DNA of 64,000 nt. It comes from Clostridium akagii DSM 12554. Lineage in GTDB: Bacteria > Bacillota > Clostridia > Clostridiales > Clostridiaceae. The translations under genes and the position numbers were made by a program. The stretch is taken from assembly GCF_000686725.1 (NCBI RefSeq), contig NZ_JMLK01000018.1, positions 1 to 64,000 on the forward strand, given 5' to 3'. Within the stretch, counting starts at the first letter, position 1, and each line of letters starts with the position of its first letter. The notes under the pieces were generated by a model. The model did no database searches and was not told where the DNA came from. It saw only the letters and a program-made list of their open reading frames with translations. Below, one piece after another: positions 54,143 through 61,988 of this stretch.

Positions 54143-55060
54143 ATGAAAAAGTTATCAAAAACTCTTTTTGAACAATTAAATAGCTATATGAATAAAGACG
54201 TTAGACCATTGGAAAAAGCTATATTCAATTATTATTTTAATGATTCAAGTGGTGAAGATATATTAGATTCATTGGAAGCATTTCAAAATACAGATGGAGG
54301 TTTTGGTAAAGGTATAGAACCCGATTTTAAACTTATAAAGTCCTCACCAATGGCAACATCGATTGGTTTAAGACATTTGAGCAAGTTAGATAATAGTGAT
54401 AGGGCACAAAATATGATTGCAAAGGCTGTTGAATATCTTGAGACGACTTTTGATAGTAATAGAAATGGTTGGTATAGTGTTCCTAGTATTGTTAACAACT
54501 ATCCTCATGCACCTTGGTGGGAATTTAGAAATGATATAAATATGACAGTTATTGATTATTCATGGGGAAATCCTACTGCTGAATTGATAGGGTATGTTTA
54601 TAAATATAAAAAATACCTCAATAAACTAGATATTGATTCTTTAAGAAATTATGCTATAACTAATTTAAATAATCGTACAGAGTTTAACTCAGAACATGAA
54701 ATAATAAGTTATATTCATATGTATAATACTCTAGACGAAGAATTTTCTAGCCAAATTGTAGATACACTAAAATTAGCTGTTTCTGAATTAGTTAACATAA
54801 ACCAATCTGAGTGGATAAATTATGTACCGACACCATTAAAATTTATAAACTTAGATTCTAAGAACTTTTTTGGAATTGAGTGTAAATTCATAGATCAAAA
54901 TTTAGATTATTTAATAGATGGACTTGAAGAAAATGGTAAAGTATTGACTACATGGCAGTGGGACAAGTATTTAGAAGAATGGGAAATTGCTAAGAATGAA
55001 TGGATGGGAATCCTAACCCTTGAGGCTTTATTATCTTTATTAAAGTTTAATCGAATATAG
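54143..55060 (+). CDS. Alpha-alpha toroid (terpenoid cyclase/prenyltransferase-like) protein
   Basis: 305 residues with the QW-like repeats of the six-hairpin toroid fold: SLEAFQNTDGGFGKGIEPD, SIGLRHLSKL, VEYLETTFDSNRNGWYSVP. The DXDD or active-site motifs of squalene-hopene cyclase are absent. Such stand-alone proteins are common in firmicutes and have no known function. AAAGGAG precedes ATG 54143. Confidence 0.65.
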   Translation: MKKLSKTLFEQLNSYMNKDVRPLEKAIFNYYFNDSSGEDILDSLEAFQNTDGGFGKGIEPDFKLIKSSPMATSIGLRHLSKLDNSDRAQNMIAKAVEYLETTFDSNRNGWYSVPSIVNNYPHAPWWEFRNDINMTVIDYSWGNPTAELIGYVYKYKKYLNKLDIDSLRNYAITNLNNRTEFNSEHEIISYIHMYNTLDEEFSSQIVDTLKLAVSELVNINQSEWINYVPTPLKFINLDSKNFFGIECKFIDQNLDYLIDGLEENGKVLTTWQWDKYLEEWEIAKNEWMGILTLEALLSLLKFNRI

Positions 55061-55207
55061 ATAAGGTAATAGGAAGGATTTTTCATAAATTTAGTCACAA
55101 TCAACTGTTAGAATTACTGAAAAAATTAGTAGTTTAAGTTACTTAGGAATCGTTGAAAAATGCGAAGAAAAATACACAGACAAATAGTAATTTAAAAAGG
55201 TGGTTTG

Positions 55208-55690
55208 ATGGGTTTAATGAAATATTTATTAGTTATAGATATGCAGGAAGACTACGTAGGAGATTCTCGGAATGTAAAAATGTATCCTTATGATTCTAAG
55301 AAACTGATACATTCTATCAATGATAAAATTTTTGAATATCCTAAAGAATCAGTGATTTACATTGTAAATAGATTCTTTTGGGAAATTGGGAGAAAACCAA
55401 AAAAATTAGTTAATGGACTTTCTGTTATATCTGATAATGTGTTTGAAAAAAGAAAGGCAAGTTGTTTTTCTAATAAAAAGTTATTGGATTATTTACAAAA
55501 GGTAAATGCAAGCGAACTTGAGTTAGTCGGTGTAGATGGTAATTACTGTGTAGGTGCTTCAGCAATTGATGGAATAACTAATCAATATAAAATTTTATTT
55601 AATGAATCACTTGTTGGTATTGGAAATTATAACAAATTCAAAAAAACAAAAAAGAAATTAGAGGAAAGTGGTGTGATATTTACCGCTTAA
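55208..55690 (+). CDS. Isochorismatase-family cysteine hydrolase
   Basis: 160 residues with the family triad: Asp11 (LLVIDMQEDYV), a lysine in FEKRKASCF (Lys81 or Lys83) and Cys114 in VDGNYCVGASA. Nicotinamidase and related amidases share this layout, though no metal-site His pair is obvious. AAAGGTGG precedes ATG 55208; ATG 55217 is also possible. Confidence 0.8.
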   Translation: MGLMKYLLVIDMQEDYVGDSRNVKMYPYDSKKLIHSINDKIFEYPKESVIYIVNRFFWEIGRKPKKLVNGLSVISDNVFEKRKASCFSNKKLLDYLQKVNASELELVGVDGNYCVGASAIDGITNQYKILFNESLVGIGNYNKFKKTKKKLEESGVIFTA

Positions 55691-55826
55691 ACAATATAAG
55701 GTTCATGTTTGTAAAAAAACTATTTAATATTTGAGATAAAAGTAGTACATCAATTTACAATTACTCATATGTACCATACCCACATTTTAAAAAAAGGTAT
55801 GATACTAGCAAATCACAGAAAGCATG

Positions 55827-56468
55827 TTATTTTTTCGCACGAAAGATATCGCATAATAAACTCATATTGAGATAGATAAAATCTTCTTGATTGAGTGAAA
55901 AATGATTTGTAAATGTTTTACCGGACACAGAAAGCATGTTAAAAAATGCTGTTATTAAAAATTCAGCAGAATAAGTTACACTCATTGTGTCAAGATCTGT
56001 ACGTATACTTCCGTCTGCTTTACCTTCATCAATAACATTTAGAACCTCCTGTGCTAGTAAGTCAGTAAACTTATTGAATTCGAGATATTGGGTTACATTT
56101 TGATTTTTTGATTTTATATATCCAACATAGTTCATTAACTGCAAAGTACCAGGATAATCCTTATAGAATCGATAATAAGCAGATGCTAAACTCTCAAGCT
56201 TTTCAAAGCCGGTACTACAACCATCATTAATCTCCTCATGAAAGTAGTATATAAGTCGATTAAATCCTCTAACTACCACTGCAAAATACAAATCTTCTTT
56301 ATCTGTAAAATATTGATATACCGTCTTTCTAGTAAACTCGGCCTCTCTAGCTATTTCTTCCATTGAAGCTCCGTTAAATCCCATTATAGTAAATATTTTT
56401 TCTGCAGCATTTATGATATCTTCTTCTCTTGTCTTTTTCTCTTTTTCTCGTCTAGATATAATATCCAT
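55827..56468 (-). CDS. TetR family transcriptional regulator
   Basis: 213 residues from the ATG at 56468, behind AGAGGAG; the longest frame adds 27 unlikely residues. The helix-turn-helix is IINAAEKIFTIMGFNGAS then MEEIAREAEFTRKTVYQYFTDKEDLY. The C-terminal ligand domain is generic. It is divergent to a flavoprotein gene, and the space between holds a GTTAC/GTAAC palindrome. Confidence 0.85.
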   Translation of the reverse strand: MDIISRREKEKKTREEDIINAAEKIFTIMGFNGASMEEIAREAEFTRKTVYQYFTDKEDLYFAVVVRGFNRLIYYFHEEINDGCSTGFEKLESLASAYYRFYKDYPGTLQLMNYVGYIKSKNQNVTQYLEFNKFTDLLAQEVLNVIDEGKADGSIRTDLDTMSVTYSAEFLITAFFNMLSVSGKTFTNHFSLNQEDFIYLNMSLLCDIFRAKK

Positions 56469-56486
56469 AAAATTTTCTCCTCTTGA

Positions 56487-56534
56487 TTGACAACTGTGAT
56501 AAACATGATGTATAATTTGGTTACAACGTGTAAC
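56487..56534 (+). promoter_or_regulatory. Promoter and palindrome between the TetR and flavoprotein genes
   Basis: TTGACA (56487-56492), 18 bases, TATAAT (56511-56516), followed by the palindrome GTTAC-AACGT-GTAAC (56520-56534). The core TTACAACGT recurs at 56637-56645. The site is a likely TetR operator. Confidence 0.6.
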
Positions 56535-56679
56535 ATCTGTAGACAACATGTATACGAATATTATATGATATTATTTTTTTCCTGTCAACAAATAGGAAGA
56601 GTATGGTTATACATACTTGTTGATCAAATAGGCAGATTACAACGTTATGCGCGTATATATGGTAAGAGGAGATGCAAAT

Positions 56680-57399
56680 ATGAAAAAAAATATTAAAGTA
56701 GTTGGAGTGATAAGCAGTGCAAGATTTAATGGAAATACTGCTGCACTTGTGAGAGAAGCACTTAAGGGTGCTGAAGAAGAAGGTGCATCAGTAATGGAAA
56801 TTTTCCTTCCCAAATATAAGCTTGGATTTTGCACAGGGTGTTTAACTTGTACAGCCAAGGGGAAATGTCCTGTACTTGACGATTTTGAAGCCATTAGAAA
56901 ACTTATTTATGAAGCTGATGGAATTATTTTGGGGTCTCCAACCTATGCTATGGAACATAATGCAATTATGAAGTGTTTTTTTGAACGATTGGGACCTTAC
57001 ACCATGTATGCCTCTTTGCTTGGCGGGAAGTATGGTGCGGGAATATCTACATCCTACGGCAATTCATCAAAAAAAGTAGCTAAGGGTCTTACTGGAGTAT
57101 TTAAGCTGGGAATATTTCAAAGGAGTTACGTTTCGGGATTTCTAGGAGTAAACACTATGGTTAAAGGAGTCGAAAGAAGAGTTAGTGAAAGTCTTGCTGA
57201 CATGAATAAAGCTCATGACCTGGGAAGAAAAATGACAATGGACATAAATAGTGGGAATAAGTATCATTTTCAGAATTTAATTATGCGGATAATTATTTCC
57301 ATATCCTTAAAGCCTATTTTTAAAAAAAGTATTTTGCGGAATAAAGAAGGAAGGGAACATGCTACGTATAGTAGCCTTCACCAAAGGGGTCTGATCTGA
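56680..57399 (+). CDS. Iron-sulfur flavoprotein / NADPH-dependent FMN reductase-like protein
   Basis: 239 residues. The flavodoxin-like domain has SSARFNGNTAALVREAL (FMN phosphate loop), then GFCTGCLTCTAKGKCPVLDD, a cysteine cluster motif found in iron-sulfur flavoproteins, and DGIILGSPTYAMEHNAIMKCFFERLG. The C-terminal part is a basic extension. It may reduce quinones or transfer electrons. AGAGGAG precedes ATG 56680. Repression by the divergent TetR protein is likely. A membrane-protein gene follows. Confidence 0.8.
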   Translation: MKKNIKVVGVISSARFNGNTAALVREALKGAEEEGASVMEIFLPKYKLGFCTGCLTCTAKGKCPVLDDFEAIRKLIYEADGIILGSPTYAMEHNAIMKCFFERLGPYTMYASLLGGKYGAGISTSYGNSSKKVAKGLTGVFKLGIFQRSYVSGFLGVNTMVKGVERRVSESLADMNKAHDLGRKMTMDINSGNKYHFQNLIMRIIISISLKPIFKKSILRNKEGREHATYSSLHQRGLI

Positions 57400-57449
57400 G
57401 TAAAGCCTTGAATACAAATCAAAAAAATTACTTACATAGGGGGAGCATT

Positions 57450-58028
57450 ATGGGGAGATTTTTATCAAAATTATCAACTGATATGTTAAAGGTTTCAACA
57501 AAAAAATATATCTTGATTTTCATTGGAGTTCTATTATTCATGGGATATCTGTCTACTAATAATGTTACAGGTACAGCTAGACTTAAAGAAATCAGTAACG
57601 GAATTCAACCCTTGGATATGAAGTTTAGCTATAGTCAAGGTGAAGCATATGATATTATCAAAAGATTAGGAGTTTTAGGACGATAGTTTTATATTAAATG
57701 GTTACTTATTGATTTTGTGGTTTCACTTTCGACGATGATCCTTCATTCCTGCATTATCACGTATTTTCTTAAGAAATTATCCATCAGTGGGAAAATACAA
57801 AAAATAAACCTACTCCCCTATGCTAGAGGTGCTTTTGATTACCTGGAAAACTGTACTATTTTAATAATGCTTCTTAACTATCCTAAAGTGTTTATGGCAG
57901 TTGCAAGCATATCTAATTTAATGACGATTATAAAATGGATTTTATTTGTTATTTCTTTGGCTGTTATAATCATTCTCATGATTATAACAGGATTCAAAGC
58001 TATCAAATTTAGGTATACTACTTTTTAG
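57450..58028 (+). pseudogene. Membrane protein interrupted by one in-frame stop
   Basis: GGGGGAGC precedes ATG 57450. The frame stops at TAG 57684-57686 (after KRLGVLGR), and the same frame continues without a break to TAG 58026 (FYIKWLLIDFVVSLS ...). Together they give a protein of about 191 residues with one N-terminal and three later membrane helices. A single nonsense change is the simplest reading; readthrough is possible. Family not recognised. It follows the flavoprotein gene by 50 bases. Confidence 0.7.
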
Positions 58029-58072
58029 AGTACTAAATTGTTTGACTAACAAAGAATAATATAAGGAGAAAT

Positions 58073-58144
58073 ATGGATATAGTAGTGATATATGATAAAA
58101 AATATGACTATGAGTTTAACCCATCAAAAAAGTCGATACATTAG
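58073..58144 (+). pseudogene. Start of a lost gene
   Basis: ATAAGGAGA precedes ATG 58073, an excellent binding site, but the frame ends after 23 codons (MDIVVIYDKKYDY...). It is probably the stub of a truncated flavodoxin-like or unrelated gene. Confidence 0.35.
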
Positions 58145-58175
58145 TATCCAAATTACTTTCTGAAAAGTCCATCTG

Positions 58176-58823
58176 CTACTGTATTTGTACAGTAACTTTT
58201 TTCATTGTTTGAGGTGTTAAAGGTTTATCATTTGCATCTCTTTTTATACTTACTATCTTATCAACCTCGTCCATACCTTGTGTAACTTTTCCAAAAGCAG
58301 CATAGTCACCATCAAGCCCAGGATTATCTTTTACCATAATAAAAAATTGAGAGCCAGCTGAATTTGGTTCTTGTGTTCTTGCCATAGAAAGAATTCCTCG
58401 GGTATGTTTTAGAGGATTATTAAATCCGTTGCTTTTGAATTCTCCTGTGATGGTATATCCAGGTCCACCGCCGCCAGTACCAGTTGGGTCTCCACCTTGT
58501 ATCATGAATTCTGGAATTACTCTATGAAATATCAAGCCATTATAAAAACCTTTTTGTATTAAGCTTATAAAATTATCTACTGTTTTAGGAGCAATGTCAG
58601 GGTATAATTCAGCCTTGATTACTGCACCATCAGCCATTTCAATAGTTACGATAGGTTTTTTTTCACTGTATTTACTTTTATATTTAGAGCTTGAAGAAGT
58701 ATTAGCTTTTGTTGTACCATTACTTGAATTTGTTTTAGATGAGCTTGAACATCCAACTGCTAGCAGAGCCACCATAAGCAGAGAAAAAAATATTAATTTT
58801 TTCTTTAGATTGATAATTTTCAT
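58176..58823 (-). CDS. Cyclophilin-type peptidyl-prolyl isomerase lipoprotein
   Basis: 215 residues. The N-terminus is a lipoprotein signal with lipobox LLAVGC (Cys25), then a Ser/Lys-rich linker and a cyclophilin domain: NFISLIQKGFYNGLIFHRVIPEFMIQGGDP, GPGYTITGEF, SMARTQEPNSAGSQFFIM and YAAFGKVTQGMDEVDKI. The isomerase Arg (FHRV) and the Gln (QFFI) are present. It would act outside the membrane on exported proteins. AAGGAGG precedes the start. Confidence 0.9.
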   Translation of the reverse strand: MKIINLKKKLIFFSLLMVALLAVGCSSSSKTNSSNGTTKANTSSSSKYKSKYSEKKPIVTIEMADGAVIKAELYPDIAPKTVDNFISLIQKGFYNGLIFHRVIPEFMIQGGDPTGTGGGGPGYTITGEFKSNGFNNPLKHTRGILSMARTQEPNSAGSQFFIMVKDNPGLDGDYAAFGKVTQGMDEVDKIVSIKRDANDKPLTPQTMKKVTVQIQ

Positions 58824-59024
58824 GTTTTAAAGTCCTCCTTAAAAATTTACACTTTTTAAATGAAATATGTCATTTTAACATAAGTTACTAATTATAGATA
58901 GTTTAATCAAACCTATAAGTATATTACCAAAACATGTGTTTATATTCAATAGCTACATTATTAAATATACTTTTATTCATGAGCTACAATTTAAAGTTTT
59001 ATTAAAGAAATAATCCATAAAACT

Positions 59025-59053
59025 TTGACAAGAAAACTAAACCATAGTAATCT
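59025..59053 (+). promoter_or_regulatory. Promoter of the cobalamin riboswitch transcript
   Basis: TTGACA (59025-59030), 17 bases, TAATCT (59048-59053), ending about 25 bases before the riboswitch begins. The stretch 58824-59024 has no gene. Confidence 0.6.
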
Positions 59054-59074
59054 AAAAGAATAAGTTTAATCAAT

Positions 59075-59215
59075 AATGATTAATTAAAAGGGAATCAGGT
59101 GAGAATCCTGAACGGTCACGCCACTGTAAAAGATGAATTTAAATATAATAGCCACTGGGAAACTGGGAAGGCAAATTTAAATAATGATTCCAAGTCAGGA
59201 GACCTGCTTATGTTT
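59075..59215 (+). ncRNA. Cobalamin (AdoCbl) riboswitch
   Basis: The conserved core is present in order: GGGAATCAGGTGAGAATCCTG, GAACGGTCACGCCACTG (the B12-box type core), then near the 3' end AAGTCAGGAGACCTGC. It lies in the 5' leader of a Ni/Co transporter gene and should lower its expression when adenosylcobalamin is plentiful. About 130 bases separate it from the start codon. Confidence 0.93.
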
Positions 59216-59352
59216 TACGCTTTCAAACTCTACGATTGATAGGGAGGGTGTTATAAAATTAATATATTTAAACTGATTTTTTATTCATAATTTTATTTAC
59301 TGATTTTTTTTATTAATCTGGCTCAGTAAATACAGTTATGAAAGGATAAAAT

Positions 59353-60384
59353 ATGAACAAAAATTTGTTAGCAAACTCAAAGAATGGATATTTAGAAGCC
59401 TCAAAATATTTATTTATGGTTTTTACAATATATTGTGTAGGAGGAATACTTCTTTTTTCTAATATAGTTAGGTATCCTCAGATTTTAGGAATGGCCGTAT
59501 TATCTTATACTTTTGGCCTTCAGCATGCTTTTGATGTAGATCATATTGCCGCTATTGATAATATGTCTCGTAAATTAATTGGGCAGGGTAAAAAGACTAA
59601 GGGCGTAGGCTTTTTCTTTTCAATTGGACATTCCACAACAGTAATTATTTTGGCTCTATTAACAATTTTTGCAGTGAGATGGGCAGAAAAAGCACTTCCT
59701 AAGTTTAATGCAGTTGGAGGCGTTGTTGCTACCTTGATTTCTGGTTGTTTTCTACTTCTTCTTGCAATAATAAATTTAATTATGTTAAAAGATATTATAA
59801 TTACTTTTAGAAGTATGCGTCATGGGGATTATCATGAAAAGATTGATGAAGAATCAAATAAGGGTTTCATAGGTGCCTTGATAAATCGCTTACTTAATAT
59901 CATAACTAAAAATGGACATGTTTATATAGTAGGATTTTTATTTGGGCTTGGTTTTGATACTGCGACGCAGATAGCAGTACTAGCCACTTCAGCAACAGCT
60001 GTTAATCAAGGGGTTCCATGGATAGCAATTTTATCTTTCCCAATTCTCTTTACAGCAGGTATGACTACTATGGATACCTTAGATGGAATATTTATGAGTA
60101 CGGCTTACAAATGGGTGCTTTCTTCCCCACTAAGAAAAGTATATTACAATTTAACTATAACAGGTCTTTCAATACTAGCTGCAGGAGTTATTGGTATAAT
60201 AGAAGTAGTTCAGGTAATAGCTGAGGAACGTAATCTTAACAGTGGTGTATGGCTATGGCTTCAGAACTTGGATTTTAATATAATGGGGCGTATTCTAGTT
60301 GTAATGTTTATAATAGTTTGGTCCGTATCATTTATAGGGTGGAAAGTATTTCGTCTTGGAGAAAAGGAAACTGATTATATTTAA
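59353..60384 (+). CDS. NiCoT-family nickel/cobalt transporter
   Basis: 343 residues, about eight membrane helices. The NiCoT signature FGLQHAFDVDHIAAIDN holds the essential HX4DH (His58, Asp63, His64); IGHSTTVI, GLGFDTATQIA and FTAGMTTMDTLDG are the further family motifs. The cobalamin riboswitch upstream indicates cobalt for B12 synthesis as the main cargo. GAAAGG precedes ATG 59353. Confidence 0.92.
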   Translation: MNKNLLANSKNGYLEASKYLFMVFTIYCVGGILLFSNIVRYPQILGMAVLSYTFGLQHAFDVDHIAAIDNMSRKLIGQGKKTKGVGFFFSIGHSTTVIILALLTIFAVRWAEKALPKFNAVGGVVATLISGCFLLLLAIINLIMLKDIIITFRSMRHGDYHEKIDEESNKGFIGALINRLLNIITKNGHVYIVGFLFGLGFDTATQIAVLATSATAVNQGVPWIAILSFPILFTAGMTTMDTLDGIFMSTAYKWVLSSPLRKVYYNLTITGLSILAAGVIGIIEVVQVIAEERNLNSGVWLWLQNLDFNIMGRILVVMFIIVWSVSFIGWKVFRLGEKETDYI

Positions 60385-60438
60385 GTGCTGAGCAAAACCA
60401 TATTTACAAATTTCATTCAGTGAAGGAGGTATTTTTAT

Positions 60439-60825
60439 ATGATGATTTCAAAAGTAAGTCAAAAATACAATATATCAGCAGATACGCTACGGTATTATGA
60501 GCGAATTGGTTTGATTCCACCAGTGAATCGAAATGTGAACGGAATCAGGGATTATACAGAAGAAGATTGTAATTGGGTCCATTTTATGAAATGTATGCGC
60601 GGTGCAGGACTTTCCATTGAAGTATTAGTAGAGTACATAACCATGTCTCAGCAGGGGGATTCTACAATCAAAGCTAGAAAAGAGCTTTTGATAGAACAAC
60701 GTAGTCGGCTTGCCGAAGACATTAAAGAAAGGCAGGAAACGCTTAAACGTCTGGATAAAAAAATTTATGGATATGAAGAGAGAATGTTTGCAAAAAAAGA
60801 AAAACTAAAAAGACCAGATGCCTAA
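60439..60825 (+). CDS. MerR family regulator
   Basis: 128 residues: the MerR helix-turn-helix VSQKYNISADTLRYYERIGLIP, wing NGIRDYTEEDCNWV, and a C-terminal coiled coil (IKARKELLIEQRSRLAEDIKERQ). The effector part is short, as in the YyaN/AdhR group. AAGGAGGT precedes ATG 60439. The terminator overlaps its stop codon. Confidence 0.85.
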   Translation: MMISKVSQKYNISADTLRYYERIGLIPPVNRNVNGIRDYTEEDCNWVHFMKCMRGAGLSIEVLVEYITMSQQGDSTIKARKELLIEQRSRLAEDIKERQETLKRLDKKIYGYEERMFAKKEKLKRPDA

Positions 60826-60837
60826 TTTTGGTCTTTT
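60807..60837 (+). terminator. Terminator overlapping the MerR stop
   Basis: AAAAAGACCA pairs with TGGTCTTTT, loop GATGCCTAATTT, ending in T. It could serve both directions, since MarR at 60888 ends facing it. Confidence 0.75.
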
Positions 60838-60887
60838 AAATATTTAAATAGGAAACAGTTATATGTATATATTATCCTAAATAAAAT

Positions 60888-61334
60888 TCACTTCACCAAA
60901 ACTTCAATATCCTTTAAGCTTTTTAATAATTCTTCAAATCGTACTTTGCCAATACCGTTCTCTATCTTATTCTGTGCTTCATTCCACAGTGGAGTAGCCA
61001 CCTCTATTATTTTAATGCCCTTATCAGTTATGGATATGGATTTTTTTCTGCAGTCTTTTTCTTCTTTTTTAATGTTAATATATCCGTTCTTTTTAAGCAA
61101 TTGAATATTTCTTGTTACAGTGCTTTGATCCATGAGTAAAATGTCTCCAAGGTCACAAACAGAAATATTTTCATTCAAATAAATATCCAATAATAATAAG
61201 CATTGAGTACTCCGTAGACCAGTTGGTTGAAGTATTTTATCATAAAATTGTGTAATAGTTCGGGTGGTTTTCCGAAGATTACCGCAGGCACAATTTTTTA
61301 TATGTTCCTTATCCAATGAATTTAAACTGCACAT
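60888..61334 (-). CDS. MarR family regulator
   Basis: 148 residues with a winged helix: LRSTQCLLLLDIYL, recognition region ILLMDQSTVTRNIQLLKKNGYIN, wing DCRKKSISITDKG. An N-terminal Cys-rich start (CSLN ... NCACGNLRK) could sense thiol oxidation. GGAGGT precedes the start. A perfect palindrome GTATATGCATATAC lies 24 bases upstream, probably its own operator. Confidence 0.8.
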   Translation of the reverse strand: MCSLNSLDKEHIKNCACGNLRKTTRTITQFYDKILQPTGLRSTQCLLLLDIYLNENISVCDLGDILLMDQSTVTRNIQLLKKNGYINIKKEEKDCRKKSISITDKGIKIIEVATPLWNEAQNKIENGIGKVRFEELLKSLKDIEVLVK

Positions 61335-61357
61335 AAATTACCTCCAACTCAATATAT

Positions 61358-61371
61358 GTATATGCATATAC
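61358..61371. promoter_or_regulatory. Palindrome upstream of the MarR gene
   Basis: GTATATGCATATAC is a perfect 14-bp palindrome between the MarR and MerR genes and is a likely MarR site. Confidence 0.5.
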
Positions 61372-61386
61372 TATATTATTTTTAGA

Positions 61387-61794
61387 TTAATGTAAAGACC
61401 TTGGTTTTATATCTTGATGGATTTTCTCAGTTCCAGCACTTAGTGCAGTTTTATAATACCAGCATTTATAATTAATGGTGCTCAGAGTTTTTTGGAGGGC
61501 AGCCATTTGTTCTTCAACTATTTCCTTACGTTCCATAAACATATTATAACGCTCTTGAAGGGTAGTATCACCATGTATACACCAATCAATAAATATTTTA
61601 ATATCTTTAATTGGCATTCCGGTCATTTTTAGGCATTCAATAATATCAAGCAATTGTAGATCGTTGTCCGAAAAGACTCGAATGCCGGAATCTTTACGTT
61701 CAACAAATGGTAAAAGTCCTTCTTTATCATAGTAACGCAGAGTTGATGGTGATAATTTAAATTTTTTAGCAACTTCACCGATTGTATAATTCAT
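61387..61794 (-). CDS. MerR family regulator
   Basis: 135 residues: MNYTIGEVAKKFKLSPSTLR, then YYDKEGLLPF with the wing SGIRVFSDNDLQLL, and a coiled coil ending in a short unusual tail (NYKCWYYKTALSAGTEKIHQD). It resembles AdhR/YyaN-type aldehyde-responsive MerR proteins. GGAGGT precedes the start. It is divergent to the helicase gene at 61989. Confidence 0.85.
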   Translation of the reverse strand: MNYTIGEVAKKFKLSPSTLRYYDKEGLLPFVERKDSGIRVFSDNDLQLLDIIECLKMTGMPIKDIKIFIDWCIHGDTTLQERYNMFMERKEIVEEQMAALQKTLSTINYKCWYYKTALSAGTEKIHQDIKPRSLH

Positions 61795-61988
61795 ATAGAC
61801 CTCCTAATGTTCAGTGATGTAATTAGAGCTAAAGTAAGCTTTAATTACAAATAATTAATAGCACATTTTATTGTTTATGTCAATAAAAATGCTGGAATTG
61901 AAATTAAAGCTGCAAAATCGTATACTAACAATTACATTTACTTTGGTATATAATTATAAAATACTTTAGTAAAATGGGAGAAATATTA

